Shown in pieces: positions 45,381-60,000 of a stretch of 64,000 nucleotides of DNA. Origin of the DNA: Chlamydoabsidia padenii (taxonomy: Eukaryota > Mucoromycota > Mucoromycetes > Mucorales > Cunninghamellaceae); NCBI GenBank assembly GCA_025330725.1, contig JAIWND010000032.1, positions 62,001 through 126,000 of the forward strand, written 5' to 3'. Every line of letters starts with the position of its first letter. Position 1 is the first letter of the stretch. The notes beneath the pieces were generated by a model. The model was not told the DNA's origin and ran no database searches. It was given only the letters and a program-made list of their open reading frames with translations. The position numbers were made by a program, and so were the translations under genes.

Positions 45381-45633
45381 GGTATTTTGATAATTAGATA
45401 TAGTTTTGCAATTGGTATATGTGTAAAATGGAAGAAGAAGGAAAAAAGAGAGAGAGAGAGAGAGAGAGAAAGTCAGGTCCGTCTTTTTTGGCTTTTTTAT
45501 TTGTATCGTCATGAGGTCCCCTTTTTTCCCTTTTGTGTGTACCCATTGTCAAACCCCGCTCGGGAAAGCTACTTTTCGTCTTTCCTTTTACAAGACGAGA
45601 CACTCTTTAGCAAATAAAGAATAACATAAGATC

Positions 45634-45666
<33 letters not shown>

Positions 45667-46490
45667 TACAGTATAATGATATTATTCATATGAACCATGA
45701 GTTGATTCTATAGATCATCAGGTGGGTGGACCAGGTCTCATACGGTCAATATTTTTAAATCCCGACCACGCCAACAAGTTACATCAAGGTGATCAACTTT
45801 TTGTTGAATTATCTACATAAAGTTCAATAAAGTGTATGTCAGCTTGATTGGAAGCGTATATTGAGACTTTGATAGGACTAAAATGATGAATAGCTATGGA
45901 TGCAATGTGATGAGAGGGGCCAATTTCAATCCTTCCCACAGACAAATGATCGTATATGACGTTTTATCATCATATTATCAGAATGAGGTATCATCGTCAC
46001 TTGGTTTTTCAATCAGGCGATAACTGGTCGCTGCATCAGCATTGATCGCAGTTTATTCATGCATTATAATTGATTGTTTCAAATCCCGACAAGACACTGT
46101 ACTTCTTTTGATAAAGCGAAAACAACCAATGTTCAACTGAACTATGCAACGGAATACCAGAAAGGAAATATATCTATCTATTTCATCTTTATCATCGTTT
46201 TATGCCTTTCTTCTCAAAGCAGGCAATGTACATTTTTGTTTGGACTAGTTGTAGCAGCTTATTGCTCCATTTTACAAGCTCTAATAAAGAACAATGAATC
46301 ACTAATACAATGGGCGATCAAGACGCAAATGATAAAAGTCAATACAATAAGGTATTTCCCCTTTTCATACTTCGACTTGGCTGCATGATAAGTTTCAGAC
46401 CTCGATTTCAAATCCCGACCCAAAGCCACAGACTGAAAAGAGCGAAGTAAAAAAAATCCCTCTCCTTCACTTCTTCCGTTATCCAACAAT
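45381..46490. other. Spacer, divergent control region of the proline-rich gene and LTV1
   Basis: Over 1.1 kb without a recognised gene. Contains a CT/GA repeat, an AT repeat (45638-45660), and four motif-like copies: TCAAACCCCGC (45549-45559), TTTTTAAATCCCGACC (45752-45767), TTTCAAATCCCGAC (46077-46090) and ATTTCAAATCCCGACC (46405-46420), the highest local density. Open frames at 46074-46528 overlap the last two copies and have no domain. Confidence 0.5.
46405..46420 (-). promoter_or_regulatory. Dispersed motif in the LTV1 promoter
   Basis: ATTTCAAATCCCGACC, 70 bases before the LTV1 start codon, the last of four copies in this spacer. Confidence 0.5.
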
Positions 46491-48453
46491 ATGCCCAAAA
46501 AGAATTTTATCGATCGTAAAAGTGCCAAACATTATCACGTTGTCCATCGGTCTCAAAAAGATCCTTTGATCAATGATGCTGATGCCTCTTCTCGAGTTTT
46601 ACAAGAAGTGGTCCCACCAAACATGCTTAAGGTAAGTAAATTATAAAACATTAAAGTGATTCTTCTTTTATAGTCTACTCACTTTTTTTCATATGTTTGA
46701 TATATAGCATAAAACACCTGAAGAATTGAAACGACTTGCCGCCAAACCAAAAAAGATGTCCCAAGATGAAATAGATCAGTAAGTCAAAAGAAGAAGAAGA
46801 AGAAGAGCTGACTAATAGATCATGTAACCTGATAGACGAGTCGGACAAGCTGCCTTACATGGTGTGTTCTTTGATGATGCGGAATACGATTACATGCAGC
46901 ATATGAAACCTATTGGGTCCACAGACGCTGTGTTTTTGGAAGCACCTGGAACGACTCGTAAAACTGGAGCCACACGACGCAATAACGATGGTTTACTACT
47001 TAAAGAAGACCTTGGTGGTGATATGTTTGATCGGGTGAACGACAAGAAGAACCCAAACTTGTTTGAAATGCCTGCCGGTGTCCTTCCTTCTATGATTGAA
47101 TTAGATAAGGGTGTAATGAATCAACAAACTGGTCTCGAAGGTGGTCTTCAACCCGATATGGATCCTCGCTTACGTGAAGTCTTGGAGGCATTGGAAGATG
47201 AAGAATATGTGGAAAACGATTTGGAAGAGGACTTTTTTGATGATTTAAACGACGATACAATGGAAGCTTATGATCCTGAAGAAGATGAATACTATGACGA
47301 TGACGATTACTCTGATGCTGAATACGAAGAATACGAAGATGATCAATTGGATGGCCCTGTGGACCCTGAAAACTATGATTGGCAGGCAGCATTCAGCAGG
47401 TAAAATCAAAAAAAAAAAAAAAAATAAAAAAACTTGGGGACTCATTTATATTCACCTAACTTGACTTTTTTTTTTTTTTTTTTTGTATTTGTCTTTTACA
47501 TAGATTCAAGAAGAACCAAGGACGTGGTGGATCTGATGATGAATTCGACCATGATGATGATAAGCAATCCAAAGGCACTGGCTTCTCTGTATCATCATCA
47601 GCTATGCATCGTAATACTCAACTTCGTATGCTCGATGATCGCTTTGATAGGGTAAGAAGAAGAAGAAGAAAACAGTTGTGCCGTCATTCACACTAATTAA
47701 CCCCTCTACTTTGTTTTTTTGCTTTGTATAAACCCAGATTGAAGAAGAATACTTGAACGATGACGAAGACGAAGACGACTATGATGAAAATGCCGAAGAA
47801 CGGGCTGACTTTGAATCGATTCTCGATGACTTTTTGGAAAAGTATGAAGTGGTGGGCAACAAATTGGCAACAAAATTGGAAGGTGATGACTCTGCACAAA
47901 AATTGGATGCGATTCGTGGTGCCTTTGATACCCTCCGTATTGTCGATGATGAAGAAAAACGGGAACAGCAACAGCAAGAACGACGAGACCGTGCTTTGGT
48001 GACATCTAAAACCAAGGAACCTGAATCTTTATGGGCCCGACCAGAGCAACGTAAACGACAGACCTGGGATTGCCAAAGTGTGATTTCTACTTACTCCAAT
48101 CTAGAAAATCATCCTCAATTGATCTCTGACCGTGGACCTAAAAAGAAAATCTCCATCGATCCAAAAACTGGTATGCCTATCTTGTTGGAAAACGACTGCA
48201 AGTCTCAGAAAAAGAAAGGCTCAAGATATAAGAAGGCCGATCAATCTGACGAAGAAGCTTTGGATGAAGATAATGAAGAAGAAGACGATGATGATTATGA
48301 ACCAGTCAATCTTGGTGAACGACGAATCAAGGGGGAAACAAAGGAACAAAAGAAGGAACGAAAACAGGCAATTAAGGAAGCGAAAAAGGTAATTTATATT
48401 GTATTTGGTTAGAGAACGCTATGAAAAATAATAATAATAATAATAATAATACT

Positions 48454-48486
<33 letters not shown>

Positions 48487-48605
48487 AATAGAATCGTCGT
48501 GAAGAAAAGAAATCTACCAAGGCTGCATTCAAATCCGAAGAAAATCGACAACGACAAACTCTTCTTCAACAACGTAAAGCAAAGGCTGTCCAACATATCA
48601 TGTAA
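46491..48605 (+). CDS. LTV1: Ribosome biogenesis factor LTV1
   Basis: Six exons (46491-46631, 46708-46778, 46836-47399, 47504-47651, 47738-48388, 48492-48605) give 562 residues. Landmarks: N-terminal PKKNFIDRKSAKHYHVVHRSQ, DYDYMQHM-type segment (YDYMQHMKPIG), strongly acidic mid-region, then the diagnostic WDCQSVISTYSNLENHP and PKTGMPIL, and a lysine-rich end. LTV1 accompanies small-subunit precursors from nucleolus to cytoplasm and must be phosphorylated and released for 40S maturation. Length compares well with the family. The first 47 residues are the most conserved. Confidence 0.96.
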
Positions 48606-49198
48606 TAGCTTAGCTTCCCCTTCTACCCTTTTTTATTGTCATGCATATATCTCTTTATAATCAACTTCTTCATTCATAGTGTATAGTTTTTGTCTTTATC
48701 TTTATCTTTTTTTTTTTTTAACTTGTACCCCCATCCCTCCTTTTTTATCATCATTATTACTACTAGAACACCATTCATATACTGACTTTGTTTGACTTTT
48801 ATATATATATATATATATCAATAAACACTCATATCGCTTTTTTTGCGATAATCAAGTCTTATCTCGTTTTACATTGTTTAGCTATATTCTACTATGTTGA
48901 TGGTTTTGGATGTTTGATAGAGTACTATGTATGCTCAAAGTAATAGGTAGAGGGTAGATTGAAGGTATATAAAGTGATATCACGATCAACTTGCATAACC
49001 TACAACATCTTGGGTTCACTATTAAACCCCCGCTTTCATGCATGATCATCCGCTTTTTCGCACACATTAAATGACAGCATACAAGATAAGATACAAAAGA
49101 CTTTTATTTTATTGAATCAATGGTGAAAAATGGTGAAGGGGGTGGTGTAAAAATAAAACTATGTTAAAGGGTAACAAACAACAACTATTATAAAGTAA
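48606..49198. other. Convergent spacer, LTV1 to cystathionine synthase
   Basis: AATAAA at 48820-48825 is the LTV1 signal. An AT repeat at 48800-48818 precedes it. A variant of the motif (TTAAACCCCCGC) lies at 49023-49034. No gene seen. Confidence 0.5.
48820..48825 (+). terminator. Polyadenylation signal of LTV1
   Basis: AATAAA about 215 bases after the stop codon, directly after an AT repeat. Confidence 0.5.
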
Positions 49199-51138
<1,940 letters not shown>

Positions 51139-51664
51139 TATTGATTGAATTAGAGAAAGAAGAAGGAAGAGAGGAAGGAAGGGAAAAAAAAAAAAGGAAG
51201 GCGTGAGAAAAATGCGTCGGCATTCCAAAATAGTTTCCGCCGAGAAGAAACAAGCCCTTCACCCTTATCAGCTCATACATACTATATGCTTCGAGATACC
51301 TCCTGGGCTTGGGGAAGATTGAATGCCCTCAAAACTTTCAACTAATGGTCTAATTTCGATCTCAATTGACATAATCCGCCTCTTCTCCATTCCATCTTCC
51401 TCTCTGCTTCTGATATGAACTTTTTTGAATCAGTAGCTAATAGTTGTGAGAGCATTCTGGAGTATAACAGAGTCAACGTGAGATTCATGCAAAAAAAAAA
51501 ACATTTCAAATCCCGCTTCCCGATTTGGACTTTTTGGCCTAATCCTGCATTTTAAATATGTTGAGTCTAGACCTTTTGATTAAAGTATATGTTATAAAAG
51601 ATGCCTCTTTATTACAACACTAGTATAAAAGACGGCATCTATAGTTTATTGGGAGAGAGTCAAT
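51139..51664. other. Spacer upstream of the cystathionine synthase gene
   Basis: Holds a motif copy with a second half-copy (ATTTCAAATCCCGC at 51503-51516, CCCGATTT immediately after). No gene seen. The 51601-51664 end is the 3' untranslated part of the GPI protein gene. Confidence 0.5.
51503..51525 (-). promoter_or_regulatory. Dispersed motif copy with inverted half-copy
   Basis: ATTTCAAATCCCGC followed by TTCCCGATTT, an arrangement almost identical to that at 19283-19310. Confidence 0.45.
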
Positions 51665-52240
51665 TTAAGCTAAAACGAAGGCGCTACCGAGAGCAAAGGC
51701 ACCGAGGAAGGCAGAGGTTTGTACAGCCAAGTTGGGACCAAAGGCAGCAGCAGCAGAAGATGAGGAGTCAGAAGATCCAGATGAAGAGGATCCAGATGAA
51801 GAGGATCCAGAAGATGAGTCAGAGCCAGAGGCAGTAGGAGATGAGCCAGATGAGCCGGAAGCGGCAGCACCAGAGGAGCCAGAGCCAGAGGAAGCAGCAT
51901 CAGTAGATCCAGAAGCGGCAGCACCAGAGGAACCAGAGCCAGAGGCAGCAGCATCAGTAGAGCTAGAGGCAGCAGCATCAGTAGAGCCAGAGGCAGCAGC
52001 ATCAGTAGAGCCAGAGGCAGCAGCACCAGAAGAACCGGAAGCGGCAGCACCAGAACCGGAGGCACCAGAACCGGAGGCACCAGCACCAGAAGAGCCACTA
52101 CCCGATTCAGAACCATCACTACCACCAGAAGAAGCAGCCGATGTATCACTACCGTCACCACCAGCAGCAGCTTGGGCTTGTGCAAGAGTCACCAACAAAA
52201 AGAGGGTAAAGCAGAGCAAAATGGTTCCTTGGAATTTCAT
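51665..52240 (-). CDS. Secreted Ser/Ala-repeat protein with GPI signal
   Basis: A single exon of 191 residues starting with MKFQGTILLCFTLFLLVTLAQA, a clear signal peptide. The mature part is almost wholly Ser, Ala, Gly and Thr, in imperfect repeats of units such as GSTDAAAS and GSGSSGAAAS, ending in a hydrophobic segment (AVQTSAFLGAFALGSAFVLA) typical of a GPI signal after SSSSAAAAFGPN. Heavy O-glycosylation on Ser/Thr is expected, placing it in the wall or plasma membrane. It has no catalytic domain. The start is preceded by a TATA box 77-84 bases upstream, implying strong expression. The opposite strand is also open here, an artefact of the repeat. Confidence 0.8.
   Translation of the reverse strand: MKFQGTILLCFTLFLLVTLAQAQAAAGGDGSDTSAASSGGSDGSESGSGSSGAGASGSGASGSGAAASGSSGAAASGSTDAAASGSTDAAASSSTDAAASGSGSSGAAASGSTDAASSGSGSSGAAASGSSGSSPTASGSDSSSGSSSSGSSSSGSSDSSSSAAAAFGPNLAVQTSAFLGAFALGSAFVLA
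51732..52150. repeat. Degenerate tandem repeat in the GPI protein gene
   Basis: Imperfect direct repeats of about 24-30 bases encode the GSTDAAAS and GSGSSGAAAS units. Such coding minisatellites change length readily by slippage. Confidence 0.7.
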
Positions 52241-52983
52241 TGTGTAATTGATGTGGTTTGTGTAAAAGAGAAAAGATATCGAATGAAGAAAGCAAAAATC
52301 ATGGATCTTCCACCCCTTTTTATAGCCATTTGGAAAAAAAAAAAATTGGTGGAGGCGGAGGATAATCATTTGATGTCATTCAGGTAGATCGTGGAGACTA
52401 AACTGTCAAAAATAGGTAGTGTGGATCGATTCGATTACCACAATGTTCTTGGCTTGACTTGTTCTAGAAGACATAAAAATAAAAAACTAGACCAATTAGA
52501 CTTGAGATAATTATGACCATCATCATTGTTTAAAAATAAAAACAGTGCTAAAGAAAGGAACAAGAATGAAGATCCCAAAACGATTCCTATTAGTTTTGCT
52601 CTAAAGCATATAATTAAAGACCCGACTGAAACATCAGCTCCGACACTAAAAGCATTGGTAGACTAAAAAAGTTAATTTTATTATAGTTTTAACAAAAGAG
52701 AAGGGAAGGGGAGGGAGAGTAATAGTCACGGTGCAACATCACCAAGTTATAGTATAAAAATTAACCATGTGTTAAGAAAGGAAGGAGAGGGGGGGGGATA
52801 AAAACGTGGGTACAACAAAGGTGATAATAATAAGAGTAGGCGACTATAAACTAAAGGCGACACTAGTAACCCAAGGTCCGAAGTGATTAACCATCGTCTT
52901 GTTGAGCGTATCAAGGGACTTGATTGTTCATGCTAAGCCATTGCTGTGTTTCAATAATTCCCAATACCAAGTTCCATCGTCGA
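52241..52983. other. Spacer with GPI protein promoter
   Basis: Apart from the TATA box at 52317-52324 (minus sense), no gene is recognised. Around 52910-52980 a different minus-strand frame reads RRWNLVLGIIETQQWLS, protein-like, but I found no start or acceptor in frame. Confidence 0.4.
52317..52324 (-). promoter_or_regulatory. TATA box of the GPI protein gene
   Basis: TATAAAAA in the minus direction, about 77 bases from the start codon. Confidence 0.6.
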
Positions 52984-53175
52984 TTAACCTGGTGTTTCCA
53001 TCCAATGTCGTCGATCCCAATTAATAAGACGTGTAAACAAATTCATGCTAAAAATAAATAAATAAAAGTAAATCAGTTCAATCGTTCCATTTCCATATCG
53101 TGTCTAGACTATTACCTGTATCCATATGCCCTCAGAGAGAGAAGAGTTAATAAGATGGGGATACTATTTTGCCTT

Positions 53176-53211
<36 letters not shown>

Positions 53212-53302
53212 GGGATAAGTCTAGTGTGTAATATCAATGATTTTCTTTTACTTACAATCTATAATCTCGCGTCATCGAGATATTGAGGATCCGCCAAACC
53301 AC
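52984..53302 (-). CDS. Possible 3' end of an unidentified spliced gene
   Basis: Three small exons join in frame with good splice sites: 53302-53256 (after a TCTTCCTGCAAG acceptor), 53163-53116 and 53047-52984. They read VVWRILNISMTRDYRF, IPILLTLLSLRAYGYS and MNLFTRLINWDRRHWMETPG before a stop. The intron between the first two carries a 42-base tract, T in sense, like introns of real genes in this window. I could not find a convincing upstream exon, although an open frame at 53706-53395 (MAECDTQKANLSDGVAILL and on) could belong to it. It may be a short membrane-associated gene, or a decayed one. I recognise no family. Confidence 0.3.
53177..53218. repeat. 42-base A/T tract
   Basis: A on the plus strand. 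If the candidate gene above is real, this is the T-rich end of its intron. Confidence 0.85.
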
Positions 53303-54441
53303 CTTGCAGGAAGACACAGACAGCCACAATCATATTCCTTGTTATGTTAATCCATTGTTTGTCCAGAGAGCTTGAGGAGTAGATGACTTGGCAATCAATG
53401 GACTTGAGTGTGAATCCTTGGTAGAGGTATTATTATTGGTCGAAATATTGTATTGATTTCATCAAGTAGTGTCGTTAATATAGGCATACTGTTGTTGGTG
53501 GTGTTGATAAGCTGGCAAGTGATGCAATTCGTCCAGGTCCTAAGGGCGACAACAATCAAGTGGTTACCTTGGCTAGGATCCCAAAATATTTCATGAGCTG
53601 TCAGAAGCTGAATTGACCAAGTGAGCAACGACCAAAAACAAAAGGGAGATAGCAGTATCGCCACGCCATCAGACAAGTTTGCCTTTTGAGTGTCGCACTC
53701 TGCCAATGATCCCGATCGATGTATTAGATAAAATAGACAATAGTAAAGTGAGAGAGTAACATTTTACTGCCAAGGGATGTATTATCTGCTGGATTACAGT
53801 TATTGCTGAACGCCTTGACTTCACATTACGCAAGTAGGCTGAAACTACGTTGAGCTGTTAATAATATAATCGTTGCAATACAGCAAGTTGATGCCATATC
53901 GTTTTGGGTGTGGTACGATTGTTACGATTGGTGTTTACAGAGTTATAAAAGAAAAGAAAAAAGGAAAGAAAGAGGAGAACAGAAAAAATGATTCCCCCTG
54001 AGGAAAAGGATACACTGTAAACTCCGACGGGATTTCGGTTTCGGGTCGTGATTTGAAATTTGAAATGAGTGATGGACACGATGTTAATCATAGTTTCCTT
54101 TATGTATGTAAACAAGTATGTATTTTATTGCGCATAGATAATATAAAACTATAAAAAGATGTTTCAAACTATAAAAATTAAAGAGTAAGGGGTAAAAAAA
54201 AAAAGAGACTAGTTTAAGACATAGATGAATAGGAAGCATTACATTTCACATATTTACAACACTGTTCACCGCACACATTTTGACTAGGTTAAAATAAAAG
54301 TCTATTCGGTAATATAACTATAACTAGAGCAAAAAAAAAAAAAGACAATATAAGATTTAAAAACAACTATATAACTATATGTATGATGTATATAAACTAA
54401 AAGGGGGTGAGGGATAAGAGACCTTTTCATGCAGTAGCACC
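53303..54441. other. Spacer with possible upstream exon and no firm gene
   Basis: A 103-codon minus-strand open frame at 53706-53395 has protein-like composition but no recognised domain. The rest, up to the myosin V stop, is AT-rich. A motif-like cluster with several CGGG and TTTGAAA elements lies at 54025-54065. Confidence 0.4.
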
Positions 54442-56984
54442 TTATGCCTGTTGACCAGTGGAATCCTTTTCGGGTGTCATATCGAGTAGTAGTATCAATC
54501 GTCGAAGTCGTTGTAGGTTAAGCCAGGCGGGTAGGTAATTTTGAGGTTTCGCGTCGCGAGGAATTGGTATTTCAAAGGGATTGGTTGTATCATCAATAGC
54601 GACCGAATCAAGTAAAAGAACGTCGCTTTGATCACCACTGACAATATGGTCAGCCACCGCCTTCAAGATATCAGGGCTGATAGGATTCTACAATGAGGAA
54701 CAGAAGAATGGTGTGAGTAAAACATTTTAATTCGCTGCTGTTGGTGCGAGAGTATTTGCACTTACTTCGTAATCAGCTACAAGGTAGTTGGATATCAATT
54801 TTTGGATTTGAGTTGGTGAGAGAATCCAGCAAACATCATAAATGTTATCAATGTCTTCCAATGTGTTCTAATAAAAGAAAAAAAAATTGGGTTATTAGTA
54901 TGGCATTCTCTTTGGCCAAAGCGTTATGTTTACCTTTTTGAATTGCAATAACTTTGTAGATTGCATCAAATGTTCCAGTTGTAAAGTACCTTCAGGGATG
55001 TCATGACTTTGGCACCATTCTTCAATCCGAGTGATATTGTATTGGATTTGCATTGCTATAAAAGTAAAAAAGTAAGTGAGTATGACATGTAGCCTATTCC
55101 TTCATTAAATGCAAATGATCATTTACCTCGTTTCCAAGACGCAAAGTTTTTCCGCATAAGCAAGTCGTTAAAGGCAGAGACACCGATCATTTTGAGTATT
55201 TCTGTGAGGATCTGGGTGGCCACGGATTGTTCCAAGTAGTAGCACTTCATGGTTCGATATAACTTGTTCAAAAAGTGCAAGAGTTCATCCATCGAGTAGC
55301 TTGGCTGAGAGGATCCGGTCAAGAATTTGTTGAAGAAGCGACCAGTTTCAGGGGTAACAAAACCGGGCAGTGATTGATTTTCGATCACAGAAGGCACCAC
55401 CATTTTTGAGAGTCGTTTCTTGGCTTCCTTCATCCAAGCGTGGAATATATTGTCTTCCAAGCATTGCATTTCAAACTTGATAGTTGCCATCAGCTTTTCG
55501 AATTCTTGCCAACCAGAGTTTGCATGTAGGTCACGTTCAAGATCTTGTTCCGCACAGCAAACCAAGGACAACAATTCGTGAATATTCGTCAACCAAAAAG
55601 CACAGGGCACTGTTGCTTCTTCACCGGTGAAGCTCTGTAAAGTAAAACAAGGTAAAGTTAGTCATTTATTAGAATACCCCCTTCTCCCTCCTTTTTTTTT
55701 TTTTTTCCTTTTGCTTACCAGACATTGCTTTTGAATTGTGTCCATAACCGAAAATAAAAGTCGTTCCGATTCTTCCATATACCCAAGCTTCCACATTTCT
55801 GTCACAATGATTCCAATGATGTGAGCTGGGAAGAATACTTCTTTTTGAGAGGGTGGGTTTTGCATATTTGGTAGTGGCATCTTGAGGGTCTTGATTAATC
55901 CTTCCAGCACCTCATCGTGTAAGTTTTCTTCATCCCGCAAAAGATTGTGAATCTAAAAGAAAAAGAGAAAAGAGAGTGTGTGTATTAGTTGGCGCCTTTT
56001 TTTTTTTCTTGACTGTGTAACATACCGCTTCTTCGGGATCACCGTCCAGTCCTTCCAAAGAGCCATCAGTTTTGCCACCGAGGAGATTTCCAAAGAACGC
56101 CAGAGAGGTAGGTCGAGGATTCTTTGATAGTTGTTCCGCTTTTCGAATATTGTCGATAGATGTTTTGGGACGAGTATCAGCAGCATCAGCAGCACTATTA
56201 CGACGAGCTTTGCGATTGATGAGACCATGAGGTGATCGGCTACGTTGACGATCGTTGTGTTGTTTGGCATCCAGCGGCTTCATAGGTGAGGCAGACATGT
56301 TTCTAGGACCAGGTGATGCAGATGCTTCTCGGAATCCACCGGCAGGAGAGAGACCTCGGATATTGTTACTTGATTGTTGTCGACGAGGAGCGTTCATAAT
56401 TTGAGCCAATTGAGCCTTCAGTCCAGCGATTTGATTCTTCAGTTCGGCCACCTCAGTTTCGTCAACAGCAAGTGCATTTTGTTGTCGTGATTCTTCAAGT
56501 GCCAATTGGAGTCGTTCATTCGTTTCTTTTTCAGCAGAGAGAGCAACCATTAGTTTTTCAAGTTCACGACCTTGAGCATCAAATTTGGTTGATATAGATT
56601 GGTTTTCCTTGATAAGAGTGTCCCGTTCGGCTTGTAATGTTTCCCATTCTTCTTGAGGCACCGTAGGTTGTTGCAGTTTCAAATCCAGATCCTTGTTTTT
56701 CCTATCCATCTTTTCATACTTTTCTGTCCATGTCTTGATTTGCGATTCCAATTGTAGAGTACGGTCGCTTAAAGCCTTCTTGTCCCGATTCAACCCAGTC
56801 ACTGTTTGGGTTAGTTCCACCACCTTACTTTCCAGTTTATAAGACACCTCCTTGAAGTGGCTGACTGATCGTGCCTCCGTACGAAGACCCATGAGTTGTT
56901 TTTGAGCCACCCGTCGTCTGATACATGACTGCAGAAGAGTGATATGATCCAGTTGAGTTTTGATGTAACGCCGAGCAAACCTAT

Positions 56985-57025
<41 letters not shown>

Positions 57026-60000
57026 AAGTTGATGATTTGAAGATATAATATGCATGATTCTTACCATCCCCGAACAGCGCATTGTATTTGAATAGCCGCC
57101 GAAGTTTCTTTGACATTGGAGAAATTGCGTCGAGCCATATGACCACGGATAGCTATAAAAATAGACTAGATTAGAATCCTATTCCTATTGTGTGAGTTGT
57201 ATATAAACGTGTTTTTACCTGTTTGAAGCTTGTATACAAATGATTTCTTAGCCATGAATTCCTTCCGAGCAGTATATCGTCGCCAGTGTTTTTGTATGGT
57301 GATAGCGGCATTTTCTTCTTGTAACTTCTTGAGTTGAGATTGAGCCATCTTGGTACGGGCAATGCATTGGAGGCGGAGAACCAGATCGCGCATACGAAGA
57401 TACCTAGTACGATAAACAAACCGACGCATATGTTTTTGGACCAAAGTAGCACATTCATCATATCGATCAGAGCGAAGTTTTTCAAGGTATGCAAGCTATA
57501 TATATAAAAAGTAAATAAGTAAGATCGTCACATCAGATCCCGCTGCTGACGCCTTCTTTTTTTTTTTTTTCTTGTTACCTGACCAGCACGGAAAAAGATC
57601 TTTGTTGTACCAACTTGATATTTATCTTCTTCTTGAATAGACTTGTCCAAAATGGTAGAGCAAAGGGCACGGACATCAGGGTCGGAAGTTTTGGAATCCC
57701 AGTATTTGGAAGACACCAAGGCGTAATAACGGTCAGCGAATTCTTCAAACGTCCATCTTGAAGGGTAACCTGCACAACTGATACGAATAGTTTCCAATAC
57801 ACCACAAGCACGTAGTTGAGATAGCACCATGTTCGGTTCGAATTCCCAAGCAACCTTGGCTTCATTTGGCTTGATACATCGAATATAGTGGACGTTGGTG
57901 TTTCCGATAGTGTCCATCAAGTTGATTAAGGAGAGCTAAACAAGATACAAAGTGTTAGTATAGTAATATGAAACCCAATTCATGTCGTCCCGATAATCAC
58001 AGCTTTTGTTTCCGCTTCCTTACCTTGAAGATAGATCCAAGAGTTGGTTTCCTTGCAACCATGCTCATACGCTTGTTGGCTTGAGGCTAAAAAAGAAAAA
58101 GAAAATGAGTTAGAATCAATGACAGTTACACATATATACATTACTTACAGTTTGTACAGGATTACTACTTGCCGCCTTGTCCAAAACTTCTTTCAAAAAG
58201 TCGAATTCAGTTGATTGCAACAATGACATGTGTTCATCAGGTACCGAATCCTTGTTCTTGTCCAAGAAGTTTTCAGCTTCGTATTGTACATCGTGAGCAT
58301 AATGAGCGATGGTGAAGGCATTGTTGGAGAATCGAGGTTTCTTAAAATGGGTTTTGAATTCCGGCTTGTCAAAGTTGGTGTATAGTTTTTGCGAGAAACC
58401 TTGATCAGAGCCTGCAGGTAGACGAGATTCCTAAAACGCAAAAGAATGATCAGTATCCCCACCAAATAGAGCATCACTTCTTCTTTACTTACTTCATCCA
58501 ATAGTGACAAAATACCCAGTTTTCCTTCAATCAATTCGATACATTTCTGGTTGTCGCTGAATTCAATAAAAGTCCAGTTGATTTGTTCACGGACGTATTC
58601 TTCTTGTTCCAGCTTGAAGACATGTTGATTAAACTAGAAGAAGAAAAAGAGAGAGAAAAGTCATACGTTAGTGATATGGACTTACATTATATATTGTAAT
58701 TACCTGTTGTTGAAGCTTTTCGTTGGCGTAGTTGATGCAAAACTGTTCAAAGGAGTTCTTCTTGAAGTGTTCAAACCCATAGATATCGAGTACACCAATA
58801 AAAGTAGCAACCAGATCAGGATCACCACAAGACAGACTATCATTGGTCACACCCACCAGCCAGTCAAAGAGATTTGAGTACACGTATTTTGCCACCGAAT
58901 CTTTGACAACAGTTGCTTGAGCAGGACTAAGGTTGGTGACAATTTTTTCAGACCTGGTGACGATTTGTTTGCGGACAATCCATTTTCGGAATTCAGCAGT
59001 TTTAATCCCAAGAAGGCGAGTAGATGTCAATAAAGCAGGGTCGGTGTCGGCAAGTATAGCATCCCCACGACCAGTGATTTGGATGTTCCCCACATGTAAC
59101 AAAGCAGCCAAGATTTGGAAGATTTTCCATTGCAATTCCACCGAGAGACCAACAGTTGATAAAGCCCGTTGAGTGACTTCAAATTCATCAGCATCGTTGA
59201 CACCGGGGATGACACCAGTTCCACTTTGGTTGAGATAATGAAAGTCGCTGTAAGCACCCAGTTCAAATTTCTTCTTTTCAGACGACGGAGCACCTGCACA
59301 CAACTAGGTAAAAAGATTAGTAAGTCCGATATAGCCTAAAATGTTTAAATCCCGCCTTTTTTCGTACCTGGTAAAAGATGTGATAGTTCCGTTCAGTTTC
59401 AGGTTGGAAGATGAGTCGAGAGCGTTCCAGGAGGTAGGTTCTGATCTTGGCACCAATAATGTTAGCACCATCGTCAAATTGGATTTCAATGTATTTCCCA
59501 AACCGAGAACTGTTGTCATTTCGTGTTGTTTTCGCATTCCCAAAGGCTTCCATGATAGGGTTTGTTGCTAATCAAAAAGTAACTGTGATCAGTTCGTGCC
59601 TTTATATACTTGATTTTCATTGATTTACCCAAGATTTGTTCTTCAACTTCGGTCATTGATCCATCCGTCTTTTTCCTTTTCCCGGAGGATTCTTGATCAT
59701 CAGCAGTAGCAAAGTAACGCATAATGTATTTGGCACTGACAGTTTTACCGGCACCACTAGAAGAGATAAAAAGCATTAGAATAAGTTTGTCCATAACGCT
59801 TTTTTTTTTTTTTTGGTTTTTGTGCGTATTACCTCTCACCGGACACAACAATGGTTTGATTAGATTGTTCCCTTATCATACACCGATAAGCATCTTCAGC
59901 AATAGCAAACAAATGTGGTTCCAATTCACCACGGCGCTTTCCAGAGTACTGTTGGACAATATCAGGATCATATAGCGAGACCCGATCAAATGGATTCATA

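Noticed and set aside
45381..45512. N-terminal extension of the proline-rich protein
   Set aside because: The extra residues come from a GA/CT repeat in the leader; the ATG at 45380 is preferred.
51732..52247. 171-codon plus-strand frame rich in Glu, Pro and Ala opposite the GPI protein
   Set aside because: A by-product of the Ser/Ala repeat; the minus-strand reading has signal peptide, GPI signal and TATA box.
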